The notes under the pieces were generated by a model. That model saw only the letters and a program-made list of their open reading frames with translations, had not been told where the DNA came from and searched no databases. 22,116 bases of DNA. Source: a bacterium Ga0077546. GTDB taxonomy: Bacteria; Cyanobacteriota; Vampirovibrionia; Obscuribacterales; Obscuribacteraceae. Position 1 is the first letter of the stretch. Each line of letters opens with the position of its first letter. Location: the NCBI GenBank assembly GCA_001464165.1, contig LNEX01000157.1, forward strand, positions 1 to 22,116, in the 5' to 3' direction. Position numbers and translations under genes: made by a program. Shown here piece after piece: positions 6,165 through 15,844 of this stretch.

Positions 6165-7100
6165 TTATTTGAGCGTTTTCAGATAGTCTATTAGGGCGCT
6201 GCGATCTGATTGGCTGGCCACTCCTGACGGGAAAGAGTCGCCCATGTAATTGCCAGGAATAAATCCCTTCGGGCTTGCCAAGTGTTTATTGAGAGCGACA
6301 TCCTCCCAGACCACACTCGCTGCTTTCATTGCATCAGAGTAATCGTATCCCGCAACCGAGCCTGACTTTCTCTCATAGACTCCAAACAGGGTCGGACCAA
6401 CCCCGTTTTCCCCCTTTTGGTCGCTGTGGCACCCTTGGCAGGAAGTAGCGAAAAGCGACTTGCCTCGCCCTGTATCTGGCGCCTCCGAAGAGTTGCCAGA
6501 TACAGGCGCCTTCGAAGAGTTGCCAACAGGCACCGGTGCCTCTGCTGTGAGTGCCGGGTATTTGTCGATGTAGACCCAATCGGTCTTTTGCGCGGGCACA
6601 TGGCAGGACAAGCAGTCCTTCTTGTAATCCGTCGCTACTTGTTTGTCTGGAGCGTCCCCTTTATATAGAGCCCAAGCCCATCCATTCCCCCACAGTGGAT
6701 TGTCTTTGAAGCGTCCCTTCTCGTCTTTCATCATCACAAACCAGATCTTTACGCCGCTGCCCCAATGAGCGTCGCCTGTCGTGAGACGTCCCGAGTTTGA
6801 TGAGCGTATTTCTTTCACCAAGACAGTTTTATCTTTAAACTTCGAGTTGGCACGATAATACGCCAAATCATCTGGTTTGATGTATGTGTTGTGAAACTCA
6901 TCATTCACAAAAACGCTACCCAAGTGAGACCATCGCAGCGCAAAGTCTCTCGGCAAGAGGAGTTCCCCCTTCCCGCCCACCAGACCGCCTAAGTTTTCGG
7001 CGATAGGAGCAGTCTTGTCTAGCGATTTTACGGGCCGCATCGACATGACAGACAGAGCAATAACGCAAACCAGCGACGCAATTCTCCAGTTTATGCTCAT
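6165..7100 (-). CDS. Diheme fusion: cytochrome P460 domain plus class I cytochrome c domain
   Basis: 311 residues. A signal peptide (about 1-26) directs export. Residues 45-180 form a cytochrome P460-type domain (WSHLGSVFVNDEFHNTYI, TVLVKEI, KIWFVMMKDEKGRF) ending in heme motif CLSCH (163-167). A Ser/Ala/Pro linker with two copies of GNSSxAP leads to a class I cytochrome c domain: CQGCH (221-225), GVGPTLFGV and axial Met M286 in IPGNYMGDSF. P460 proteins oxidise or reduce small nitrogen or oxygen species; the fused cytochrome c would pass electrons on. The ATG overlaps the upstream P460 gene by 4 nt, so the two are coupled and probably share one transcript with ccsA and resB, which build covalent c-hemes. 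Substrate unknown. Confidence 0.85.
   Translation of the reverse strand: MSINWRIASLVCVIALSVMSMRPVKSLDKTAPIAENLGGLVGGKGELLLPRDFALRWSHLGSVFVNDEFHNTYIKPDDLAYYRANSKFKDKTVLVKEIRSSNSGRLTTGDAHWGSGVKIWFVMMKDEKGRFKDNPLWGNGWAWALYKGDAPDKQVATDYKKDCLSCHVPAQKTDWVYIDKYPALTAEAPVPVGNSSKAPVSGNSSEAPDTGRGKSLFATSCQGCHSDQKGENGVGPTLFGVYERKSGSVAGYDYSDAMKAASVVWEDVALNKHLASPKGFIPGNYMGDSFPSGVASQSDRSALIDYLKTLK
6478..6525. repeat. 27-bp tandem repeat encoding the cytochrome linker
   Basis: One complete copy from GGCGCCTCCGAAGAG (6478) and a second, partial one from GGCGCCTTCGAAGAG (6505), 27 nt apart, encode nine-residue linker units around GNSS(K/E)AP. In-frame duplication would lengthen or shorten the inter-heme linker. 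Confidence 0.7.
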
Positions 7101-7780
7101 TTATCATTGCCTGCGTCTGTATTCGTGGGTGCGGGGAGCGGATCCAGGATAGGTTTATAGAAATCCACGTAAACCATATCTTCAGGAGCATTCGCTATGT
7201 GACAACCCGCACACTTGGCAAGAGGCTGTTCTTTTGCCGATGCAGCATATGGTGGCTTATGATGTCCAAAGTTGAAAAAACCCCAGTTTTTGGATTTTGG
7301 AAACTTAGTCGAATCCTTCACTGAGATGTCTACACCGTTCGGGCCACCCGGAAAGTAGCCTGTTCCAGAGGGTTCAGTCTTTGAGCCATTGGGCCCGTCC
7401 CCCGGGCTCGTGCGCTGCAACTCCTTCAGCATCATTGTTCCTTCTGGCCATTTGTTGGTTTTCCGGTACTTTATGAACGCCTCTCGCTGTACGTAAACAT
7501 TATGAAATTCTGGAAAATTGGCATGACCACCATTGAGCCCGTCTGGCGTAATGGGTGACCCGATAAATACCCAATCTTCTCGAAAGTTGCCAGGAAGCAT
7601 TAGTTCGCCTGCATCGGTCCATTTTGGAGCAACTTCAACATCGTATTTTGCTTGAGGTCCTTTCTCGGCAGCGGCTGATTCGGGCTTGTTCGCCAGCAGT
7701 CCACCACCGATCAGTAGCACGCCGATGGTGCCAAGTCCCAGCAACCTTCCTTTTCGAGTAATACCTTTCTTGATCTTCAT
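7097..7780 (-). CDS. Monoheme cytochrome P460-family protein
   Basis: About 227 residues with a basic N-terminus and hydrophobic signal or anchor segment (LLGLGTIGVLLIGGGLLA). The mature part shows the P460 pattern: GELMLPGNFREDWVFIGSPI, FPEFHNVYVQREAF, WPEGTMMLKELQ, and C-terminal CAGCH followed by EDMVYVDFY. It has one c-type heme site. It parallels the first domain of the next gene (LPRDFALRW, EFHNTYI, TVLVKEI), so the two are likely ancient duplicates. The second ATG (7780) is preferred because GGGGG lies 9 nt upstream of it but directly abuts the first ATG (7789). It follows ccsA by about 70 nt. Likely periplasmic. Confidence 0.82.
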   Translation of the reverse strand: MKIKKGITRKGRLLGLGTIGVLLIGGGLLANKPESAAAEKGPQAKYDVEVAPKWTDAGELMLPGNFREDWVFIGSPITPDGLNGGHANFPEFHNVYVQREAFIKYRKTNKWPEGTMMLKELQRTSPGDGPNGSKTEPSGTGYFPGGPNGVDISVKDSTKFPKSKNWGFFNFGHHKPPYAASAKEQPLAKCAGCHIANAPEDMVYVDFYKPILDPLPAPTNTDAGNDK

Positions 7781-7851
7781 CCCTAACATCCCCCGGTTAA
7801 TTGCAGACGCCTGCTTCTTTACTTATTTATCCCTTAAAGCTTTGCGGACTA

Positions 7852-8949
7852 TCAAACACTCACCTCTGACACCAAGAAGCATTCTACACAGATTGCTCCA
7901 TCGCTGGCCAGACACTGCAGGAGCGATTTGTGGTGATACACGGCAGGCAAAGTCACTTCGCTTTTGAATTTTCCGTAACTATGAAGCCCACCAAAACCAA
8001 GAGAATTGAATCCCAGATAGGTCAATAATGTTAAAAGCATGCCGGCAATTGCTACCAGAGAAAGTTTACGGTCGCCCATCTCATGATGCACACGTAAATG
8101 AATGTAAGTGGCGTAGCCAAGCCAGGTAACCAGCGCCATTGATTCTTTGGGGTCCCAGGACCAATAGGTACCCCAGGTATGATTGGCCCACAAACCGCCC
8201 GTGATGACACCAATAGTCAGAAGTGGAAATCCAACCATGATGCTACGGTGTCCGACTTCGTCGTAGAGTTTGGCTTTGTCGTCCTCCGCCGCAGTTTCGC
8301 TCTTGGGCAAAGCGATCCATGCACTACCAAGCCCAATCAAGCTGCCACCGACAAATAGTCCCTGTAACACAAAAACGTTCACATCCATGAAAGTACCAAG
8401 CCCGATGGCAGCAAGCGCCGCCGACAGGGCAAGAGCTGCGTAGGCAACCGACCGTCGGCAGTTCGACTGCCAGAGGTGCATAAAGGCTGCTAGCCCAGAA
8501 ATGAAGAACATGGAGTAAGAGACAATCAGAGGAGGCACGTGAATTTGCCTCCAGTAACTGACCAGGGCCGGAACCAACGGTTTAATCTCGTGTTGCCCAG
8601 CCGGCAACCAGCTTCCGTAGAGAAAAAATGTGGCAGCAGTAAGACTGGCCATCCAGCCCAGGTGTCTGATATCGTAAGTACGTCCCAAAAGCAAGTAGCC
8701 TCCGATAACCCCCCAGGCAGACCATAGAAGGGATTCGTACAAATTGGACAAAGGAAAGCGCCCGGCTTCAACGCCTCGGGCCACTATGACTGCGGTGAGC
8801 GCCGCAAAGCAAGCGACCATGATCGCAAGAGCCACCTTGAGCAATAAACTCTGCCATCTTTTGCTAGCACTGGAGCTGACAAAGGCCCAGAAGGACATCA
8901 CAGAAGAGATCCCGGCGGTGTTTGTCAAAACTAATTGGAGGTCGGACAT
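7852..8949 (-). CDS. ccsA: Cytochrome c biogenesis protein CcsA/ResC (System II heme delivery)
   Basis: 365 residues, multi-spanning. The tryptophan-rich WWD heme-handling motif is clear at about 253-269 (LWANHTWGTYWSWDPKES), preceded by LYDEVGHRSIMVGFPLLTIG. Conserved His candidates flank it (H137 in IHVPPLIVSY, H323 in GLHSYG). CcsA with ResB exports heme and ligates it to CXXCH apocytochromes outside the cytoplasmic membrane. Family members normally end near LHSYG; here about 39 extra residues follow, with three Cys (LLQCLASDGAICVECF), an unusual tail that may be read-through after a 3' rearrangement. The ATG lies inside the 3' end of resB (19-nt overlap). The downstream CXXCH cytochromes are plausible clients. 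Confidence 0.92.
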   Translation of the reverse strand: MSDLQLVLTNTAGISSVMSFWAFVSSSASKRWQSLLLKVALAIMVACFAALTAVIVARGVEAGRFPLSNLYESLLWSAWGVIGGYLLLGRTYDIRHLGWMASLTAATFFLYGSWLPAGQHEIKPLVPALVSYWRQIHVPPLIVSYSMFFISGLAAFMHLWQSNCRRSVAYAALALSAALAAIGLGTFMDVNVFVLQGLFVGGSLIGLGSAWIALPKSETAAEDDKAKLYDEVGHRSIMVGFPLLTIGVITGGLWANHTWGTYWSWDPKESMALVTWLGYATYIHLRVHHEMGDRKLSLVAIAGMLLTLLTYLGFNSLGFGGLHSYGKFKSEVTLPAVYHHKSLLQCLASDGAICVECFLVSEVSV

Positions 8950-10346
8950 GTTTCCCCGCCTGAGGTTGTAGCAACTTCAATACCTTCGGCGTCGCCGCCA
9001 GATGTTGGCGCAGTATCAAATCCGGCGCAAGATTTGACTAAGATTCGCCGTAAGATTTGTTCAAAAGCGCGTTTAGCTTTACGTGAGAATCCTCCCACCT
9101 GAAGAGCTGTTAAACCGCCCCCCAGTTGCGTGCACTTAACAAAGACCTGGTGATGAGGTACAGCCGCTAAAAGCACGCCGGCTATGATAAAGGCAAAAGC
9201 GCAGAAGGTGATGGGCAATCCGGGATCGCATTTGTATTGTAACCCTGTGACCGGAACCACTTTGCGCAGCTCCACCTTTACCGAGCCAATGTCCACTGGC
9301 TTGCCCTGAACCAGCATAGTCAAAATGCGTGGCTCGGGCCAATGGGCTGTTTTGGCAAAGACCTTGACTGGGGCAACGGCGCTCCGGACAGAAAAGATCA
9401 AGACAGTCGCTTCATCCAGCGCCATGAACGCTGCATAGGTACCTCCCATCGGACTGAGATTAAGGCGCGCCCAACGATCATTAAAAGAGACGAGTATATG
9501 ATCCAATCCCCAACTGGATTGGTACACATCGACTCCCTCACAGGTGAATGGGTTATTGACCGAGATTTCGCCAGACTTGAGCTTAGCCCCCTTGTTGTCA
9601 ATGGCCGTCAAGTCGCTATACCACTGCTTAGCGTCGCCGCTTTCATAGTTCTCGCGTCTTGTTGCGTCAACATGCAGATGCCAGGTCGGCAGTTTGCCAA
9701 TCCAGAGTTTAGAGTGTTCCGAATTGGTAAAACTCAAATCTTCTCCGAGAGCGACCGGCTGGAACCCACTAAACCCGGTCCATGAAGTGACTGTGACGCC
9801 AAGAAGCAGTGCGAGTAGTCCGATATGTGTAACCGTTGGGGCCAGCCGACCCAGCTTACCGGATTCCCCAGTCAGGGCATCGCTCCTCTGCTCCACACGA
9901 TAGCCTGCGGACTTGAGATTCTTGCTGACAGCGCTCAGAACGGACCGACTGTCAGCGACCAGAACGACCTGAAAATGTGCCGGCAACTCGTTTATTTGCC
10001 TATTGGTCAAGAACGGCAATGGAACATTGAGAGTGCGCAGCTTCGGAAAAACCTTTTTGAAACTGCCAACGACGATGTTCACCGTCAGCATGGCTATCAA
10101 AAAGAGAAACCAGGGGCTGTGGTATATGTCTGCGATTCCCCAGGCGATAAGATTGGAGGACACTTGCTCGCCGAATTGCTCAACCACTTTGGCCCGGCCT
10201 TGCTGAGATTCTTGCGGGCACCAGGCCCCAAGCAAGACAGTAAAGGCAGTAAGCGACATCAGGGCTACAGTCAATTTGACCGAAGCAAATAGTCTGACGA
10301 AGCCTGCTCCGCTCTTTCCGAAATTTCTAGCTGGAATTACCGCCAA
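8931..10346 (-). CDS. resB: Cytochrome c biogenesis protein ResB/Ccs1
   Basis: 471 residues from TTG 10346, preceded by a purine-rich AAAGAGAAAG. Family features: N-terminal SVKLTVALMSLTAFTVLLGA (TM1), IYHSPWFLFLIAMLTVNIVV (TM2), APTVTHIGLLALLLGVTV (TM3) with its conserved His, a large extracytoplasmic domain (about 195-375, including NPFTCEGVDVYQSSWG) and TM4 (LPITFCAFAFIIAGVLLA). ResB is the second subunit of the System II heme ligase with CcsA. An atypical Cys/Gly/Ser/Thr-rich cytosolic tail (about 405-471, GGDAEG then TTSGGETCPTSN) follows TM4. First gene of the minus-strand resB-ccsA-P460-P460/cyt c cluster. Confidence 0.9.
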   Translation of the reverse strand: MAVIPARNFGKSGAGFVRLFASVKLTVALMSLTAFTVLLGAWCPQESQQGRAKVVEQFGEQVSSNLIAWGIADIYHSPWFLFLIAMLTVNIVVGSFKKVFPKLRTLNVPLPFLTNRQINELPAHFQVVLVADSRSVLSAVSKNLKSAGYRVEQRSDALTGESGKLGRLAPTVTHIGLLALLLGVTVTSWTGFSGFQPVALGEDLSFTNSEHSKLWIGKLPTWHLHVDATRRENYESGDAKQWYSDLTAIDNKGAKLKSGEISVNNPFTCEGVDVYQSSWGLDHILVSFNDRWARLNLSPMGGTYAAFMALDEATVLIFSVRSAVAPVKVFAKTAHWPEPRILTMLVQGKPVDIGSVKVELRKVVPVTGLQYKCDPGLPITFCAFAFIIAGVLLAAVPHHQVFVKCTQLGGGLTALQVGGFSRKAKRAFEQILRRILVKSCAGFDTAPTSGGDAEGIEVATTSGGETCPTSN

Positions 10347-10408
10347 TGTTAAACTTTCTCTTTGATCTCTGAAACATCAGACCTTCGACACTATTGTTTT
10401 ACAGGCTC

Positions 10409-11719
10409 CTACAATTCTAGGCATGCCAGTCCTTGCGGTCTGCAGCGGGCGGCTACCCCATCAGAGAGCAGATCCCTGTAATCAGAAATAGCGCTCGGCA
10501 CACCATTTTCGTCTATCAGAAGCGTAAAAACCCCGTTGCCGCTTGTAGAGGTGTTTTCTTCCGTCTGATTGATACGCTGTGCGATCACAAACAGGAACTC
10601 CTCGCTGGGCGACAGACAGCACTGAAACGCCGTACTCCCAGGCTGCATCAGATTTCGATTATTACGGAATGCCGCAGCTTCGCTCGGCAGAACGATACGG
10701 TGTATCTCGACTGGCAAGCGCGCCTTGTCGCCCGTAATATCATACGTGGTCACACTTGAGCCGCTGTCCCCGTACTCTTTACGGGGGAGATTGTTGATTG
10801 TGTACAGCCTCGTTCCAGCCCTGTTGGTCAACAGCCAGCAGATGTCTTGTCCACTATTTTTCACTGAACCAACGAACTTCAGTTTCGCTCCGTCAACGAA
10901 TTCGAACACCCCTACTTCATTCCGGGTGACAAAACCAACATACAGAATATTTTGAGTCGGGTGGGTCCACAACCCCAGGGGCAAGCTGGGGACACCGTCC
11001 ATTCCCAGGTAGGAATATTCACCATTCGTCTCGGGGACGGCGATCCTCTCAATTTCAGTCAGCTCGCTCTTTTCCGATACAACAAATGAATGAAGTTGCC
11101 CCTGCACGCTCGTTGCTGCTCCTGCTAGAAGAGATCGAGTCCCATCTCCATCAAAATCCGCATCTACCTGAAAGTCGTTCCCGAATGCGATCGATCCGGT
11201 GGATTGAGCAAAATGTATTTGGGTAGGTTTGTGACCACCACCTATTAATATTTTTTCAACATGATTGAGATGCCCGTTTTTATCGACCTTGAATGAAACA
11301 TAGGATGCGCCATTCTCATCCCTAAGAAGTTCCGGTCTGTGATAGTCCTCATTCCGATTAGAGGCGAGGAGCGTGTCTCCCGCAATCGAAAGACTATTGG
11401 GCATTACGCCGTGACTATGAAAAGGAGAGCCCTCAACATGTGAGAGCGCACCATCTTCGTCGATTTTCAGAACAGCAATAGTGTCGGAATGTCCATTTAC
11501 AGAAAATAGCAGTTTGCGTGCTCGGTCTATGACGAGAGGCGTGTCATTGTCATTTGGCCCAAGTTTGCCATGCGTGTTGTTGTTTATCCCTTCTCCGCCG
11601 CTCCTGATAGAGCCGCCGTCACTCAATGACAAGATCCCATTTTTATCGCACGAGTACCGAAGAATACGATTTGTGTCCTCCGACGAATCATTGCTACTTA
11701 TATAAAGGTATAACACCAT
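10409..11719 (-). CDS. Seven-bladed beta-propeller protein (lactonase/YVTN-like)
   Basis: 436 residues, ATG with GGGAG 6 nt upstream. Repeated blade patterns are visible: FSVNGHSDTIAVLKIDEDGAL, VSFKVDKNGHLNHVEKI, LHSFVVSEKSELTEIERIAV, ILYVGFVTRNEVGVFEFVDG, RLYTINNLP and LFVIAQRIN. They match the 6-phosphogluconolactonase/YVTN propeller superfamily. DADFDGDGTR (about 190) resembles a calcium-binding EF-type loop. There is no signal peptide, so it is probably cytosolic. Members include lactonases and protein-interaction scaffolds; catalytic residues cannot be assigned by eye. It lies 84 nt downstream of an unknown Cys-rich gene on the same strand, with which it may be cotranscribed. Confidence 0.7.
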   Translation of the reverse strand: MVLYLYISSNDSSEDTNRILRYSCDKNGILSLSDGGSIRSGGEGINNNTHGKLGPNDNDTPLVIDRARKLLFSVNGHSDTIAVLKIDEDGALSHVEGSPFHSHGVMPNSLSIAGDTLLASNRNEDYHRPELLRDENGASYVSFKVDKNGHLNHVEKILIGGGHKPTQIHFAQSTGSIAFGNDFQVDADFDGDGTRSLLAGAATSVQGQLHSFVVSEKSELTEIERIAVPETNGEYSYLGMDGVPSLPLGLWTHPTQNILYVGFVTRNEVGVFEFVDGAKLKFVGSVKNSGQDICWLLTNRAGTRLYTINNLPRKEYGDSGSSVTTYDITGDKARLPVEIHRIVLPSEAAAFRNNRNLMQPGSTAFQCCLSPSEEFLFVIAQRINQTEENTSTSGNGVFTLLIDENGVPSAISDYRDLLSDGVAARCRPQGLACLEL

Positions 11720-11803
11720 GCCAAACTCCCTGTCCTACTAATGCCGCATATTCGTCTGAATTGGAGTATATCACTAGTGGAAGATTCAATTCTTCGCGCC
11801 CAA

Positions 11804-12604
11804 TCAGCCCTGTGTCACCTTGTTCTCGGCTGTTAGAAACCGCACCTTTCGTGTTTTTACCTTTTCTCCGCTTTGCTCACGAGATGAAAAGATCCTCATC
11901 ACATAGTCCATTTGCTCGCGAACCAACAACGAACTACCTTGGTTTGCCGGGACGTGGAACGCGGGCTCGAGGATCCGCATGATAAGCTCTCTGCCAAATT
12001 CATGCACGCTCTCTAGAGCACCCTCCCGGGTGTTCCTTGAATGCTTCTCGACCTGCAGTCTGAGCAGCGGTTCAAATTGCTCAAGGATATTCTCAAATGC
12101 TTCCAACACGATTGTTCGGTGTTCTAGGTCTCTAAAATTCTTTAGAATATCTTCAACGTCTGTCCTGCGGTAGGCGCCGGTTGCCGCGGTGCGCAAAGCA
12201 AAGCTCAGCAGCAGGTCTAGCCCGAGAGCGCGGTTTCGCGGCAACCGGCTCACAGAACGCTTCACCTCTGGAACGGCAATGAACTTGTAGTCGATCACAG
12301 CTCGTAACAGATTGAGGATAGCGTCTTCCCCTAGGAGGCGCCAGGTACCGCAGTGACAGTTTTCCTCGCGACATCGGACAGCCGCGGCGACGGACGCCAG
12401 CGTGGACCCCGGACTGTCGGACAAAATGTAAAGATCGCAAACCTTAAAGAAGTCGACAAGCATCCAATCCTGGATCGCTGGATCGTGCAGTAAGCTGCGG
12501 GCAAAACCCTGATTACGAGCACATTCAGGGCACAATCGAACCACAAAGATCCTGTCTATGATTGATTCGCTTAGAGAAGGTAGGTTTGATACTTTACGAT
12601 ACAT
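11804..12604 (-). CDS. Hypothetical protein with Cys-rich putative metal-binding N-terminus
   Basis: Unrecognised. From ATG 12604 it has 266 residues. The first 100 contain LCPECARNQG and RCREENCHCGTW, giving C-x2-C and C-x5-C-x-C groups that could bind zinc or a cluster. The rest is helical and charged (ALGLDLLLSFALRTAATGAY, HEFGRELIMRILEPAF) and ends in a basic tail. The frame extends upstream to GTG 12721, but those 39 residues look non-coding, and ATG 12604 has AGAG 5 nt upstream. Followed 84 nt later by the propeller gene; a two-gene unit is plausible. No membrane segment. Confidence 0.55.
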   Translation of the reverse strand: MYRKVSNLPSLSESIIDRIFVVRLCPECARNQGFARSLLHDPAIQDWMLVDFFKVCDLYILSDSPGSTLASVAAAVRCREENCHCGTWRLLGEDAILNLLRAVIDYKFIAVPEVKRSVSRLPRNRALGLDLLLSFALRTAATGAYRRTDVEDILKNFRDLEHRTIVLEAFENILEQFEPLLRLQVEKHSRNTREGALESVHEFGRELIMRILEPAFHVPANQGSSLLVREQMDYVMRIFSSREQSGEKVKTRKVRFLTAENKVTQG

Positions 12605-12947
12605 TAAACTCTGGGGACTGGGCGAGATCAATGGCAGCTGCCGACTTTCAGCAAAGTTCAGCGTATACAGGATGCTAGCATGCCAGAATCCAGCAGATTT
12701 CCCCGTATCATACGCTCTCACGCTGCCAAAAGAGCAGAAACCACACGATAGGATGTTAGCAAACGAACCAATCGTTCATGGGCTTTCTCATAACCATTGC
12801 TCATCCGATACAATTATCGGCTTGTTCTTGTTGAATGTTCCGAACAGCCGAGCAATGCATGAGCGACTTCCGTGTCGCGTAGGTATGTAAGAAAATGGAG
12901 CAGTCTGTACACTGTGTGGGCGCGATTAGCCATTAGCCGGGGAACGC
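12605..12947. promoter_or_regulatory. Divergent intergenic region with 16-bp palindrome before katG
   Basis: No convincing gene. CCGATA-CAAT-TATCGG (12805-12820) has perfect 6-bp arms. TACAAT (12809-12814) inside it, with TTCTCA 18 nt upstream, could be the -10 of a plus-strand promoter for the katG remnant, making the palindrome an operator candidate. It does not match a PerR or OxyR consensus. Confidence 0.35.
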
Positions 12948-14290
<1,343 letters not shown>

Positions 14291-14295
14291 AACGG

Positions 14296-14454
14296 TCAGC
14301 CTCCAGTAGATTTCAAGATTATGCCAAGAAACCTGAATCCTTCGCGGCAACGGTGACATTTCTTGAAATGCCGTGAACGATTCCAAAAGTCCTCACAACT
14401 TTTCAAGCGTTGATTGTGCCCATGCGCAAAATCCGATGTTTTTTCAAGTCTCAC
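14296..14454 (-). CDS. Small putative ORF (52 aa) between ndh2 and the sigma factor
   Basis: GTG 14454 overlaps the ndh2 stop and has CGGAGG 6 nt upstream; the TGA at 14296 ends 5 nt before the sigma-factor start. Both junctions fit translational coupling. The peptide is basic with KSCEDF and KKCHRCREGF; an earlier ATG in the same frame would add CRRC, giving a CxxC...CxxC zinc-ribbon-like arrangement. No family recognised. It fills the only gap in this stretch, but could still be chance. Confidence 0.35.
   Translation of the reverse strand: MRLEKTSDFAHGHNQRLKSCEDFWNRSRHFKKCHRCREGFRFLGIILKSTGG
14300..14304 (-). promoter_or_regulatory. Ribosome binding site deciding the sigma factor start
   Basis: GGAGG on the minus strand, 9 nt before TTG 14290. 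It also forms the last codons of the small ORF ending at 14296, which would couple the two. Confidence 0.6.
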
Positions 14455-15817
14455 TTTGCACCTCCGGCAGGTCATTTGAGCAGTTGTCGCGAATGACTTT
14501 GTCAAACTCAAAGGAATGATTCGATATAACTGGGGAACGTTGCAGTGAATACTGCACAAAGTCTTTTTCAAAAATGAGGTTAAGTGTCCAGTCCCAAGCG
14601 ACTCTCACCTTCTTCTGTATAGTGGGCAGTTTAAGCAAGTAAATACTTCGCCACATGAACCATGCTATGAATCCGGAGAATTTGAAACCCATAATCTGTG
14701 CGACTCCAGTTCTTTTGCCGATTGCTGCAAGGAGACCTATAGTCGCAAACTTGAAAGCAGTCTTTTGTTTCTTTTGAATCGTCGCTATTATGTTTTTAGC
14801 CAAGACAGTGCCCTGTCTTGAGGCATGTTGTGCGGTCGGTGGGCATAGTTTCCCTGTTGTGAGGTCAGGCACGGCAGCACAGTCACCGAGAGCCCAAATA
14901 CCATTGCAATCAGATACCTCGAGAAACTCATTCACCTTAACCAGTCCCCGCTCCTTACCAGCAGGTATAAAATCAATTGTAGGATCAGGAGATGATCCAG
15001 CAGTCCAAATCAAGGTATTGCAGTTGATCTCAGTCCCGTCAGAGATACATATACGAGTATTTTCCACCGAATCAACGCGGCAACCAGGCTTTATTTCAAC
15101 TTTGCGATCGCGCAATTTATCGCCTGCATATTGACCGAGTTCCGGTCCTAGTTCGGGCAGTATGTAGTCGCCCGGATGAACAAGCACCACGCGAAGCATG
15201 TTTTCGTTCAAGGTCGGATAGAAAGGCAAAGCGTCTCTGAGGAAATCGTTTATGCCAGCAACAGTCTCAACGCCTGCAAAGCCGGCCCCTGCTACAACGA
15301 ATGTAAGCAATGGCTCCCTCTCAAACTCGGCGCATTCATTCGCTGCTTCCTCCAAATGCTGAATAACTAGGTTGCGAAGCTTTATCGCATCACCCAATGT
15401 TTTCATAGTCAAAGCTCTTTCCTGCAATCCCGGCAAGTTAAAGAAATTGGTGATGGAGCCCAATGCCAGAACCAGATGGTCATATGACATTTCGTGAGCA
15501 TGGTCAGCAAAGCCGTGTGATACAAGAACCGTTCTTCTATCGCAATCAATTTTGACGACGTCACCCGTAAAATACTGCACCTTCTTAAGCAGCTTGCGAC
15601 CGGGAATTACAATATTAGTCAAATCCAGATCGCTGGCTGCAACCTCATGCAGCATCGGGGTAAAAAGGAAATAGTTGTCTCGATTGACTATCGTTACTTC
15701 AATATCGTCGTGGTCTTTAAGGTGCTTTTCAAATTCAAGCGCGGCATAAAGTCCCCCGAAGCCCCCGCCTAATATGAGGATTTTTGGTTTACTGTTAGTT
15801 TGCATTTCTGTATCCAT
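14444..15817 (-). CDS. ndh: Type II NADH:quinone oxidoreductase (NDH-2)
   Basis: 457 residues. Two Rossmann dinucleotide folds: FAD site ILGGGFGGLYAALEF (about 15-29) and NAD(P)H site FVVAGAGFAGVETV (about 173-186). IWALGDCAAVPD and CPPTAQHASRQG form the second FAD contact. The C-terminal region (GLLAAIGKRTGVAQIMGFKF, WRSIYLLKLPTIQKKVRVAW) is the amphipathic membrane-docking part of NDH-2. The enzyme oxidises NADH and reduces quinone without proton pumping. The length is normal for the family. It lies 27 nt downstream of a DUF417 membrane protein on the same strand, an arrangement like flavoprotein/DUF417 pairs in redox-stress operons, and is overlapped by a small ORF before the sigma factor. 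Confidence 0.92.
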   Translation of the reverse strand: MDTEMQTNSKPKILILGGGFGGLYAALEFEKHLKDHDDIEVTIVNRDNYFLFTPMLHEVAASDLDLTNIVIPGRKLLKKVQYFTGDVVKIDCDRRTVLVSHGFADHAHEMSYDHLVLALGSITNFFNLPGLQERALTMKTLGDAIKLRNLVIQHLEEAANECAEFEREPLLTFVVAGAGFAGVETVAGINDFLRDALPFYPTLNENMLRVVLVHPGDYILPELGPELGQYAGDKLRDRKVEIKPGCRVDSVENTRICISDGTEINCNTLIWTAGSSPDPTIDFIPAGKERGLVKVNEFLEVSDCNGIWALGDCAAVPDLTTGKLCPPTAQHASRQGTVLAKNIIATIQKKQKTAFKFATIGLLAAIGKRTGVAQIMGFKFSGFIAWFMWRSIYLLKLPTIQKKVRVAWDWTLNLIFEKDFVQYSLQRSPVISNHSFEFDKVIRDNCSNDLPEVQSET

Positions 15818-15844
15818 AAAAGTCTATTTTCAATGCGAGGTTGT

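Noticed and set aside
9342..9785. 147-codon plus-strand frame inside resB
   Set aside because: It is fully antisense to the conserved extracytoplasmic domain of ResB and encodes no recognisable motif.
11626..11982. 118-codon plus-strand frame across the propeller gene start
   Set aside because: It is antisense to two better supported genes with clear starts, and its product is low-complexity Ser/Pro/Arg-rich.
12805..12820. PerR/Fur box upstream of katG
   Set aside because: The palindrome CCGATACAATTATCGG does not match the TTATAAT-type PerR or the GATAATGAT-type Fur consensus.
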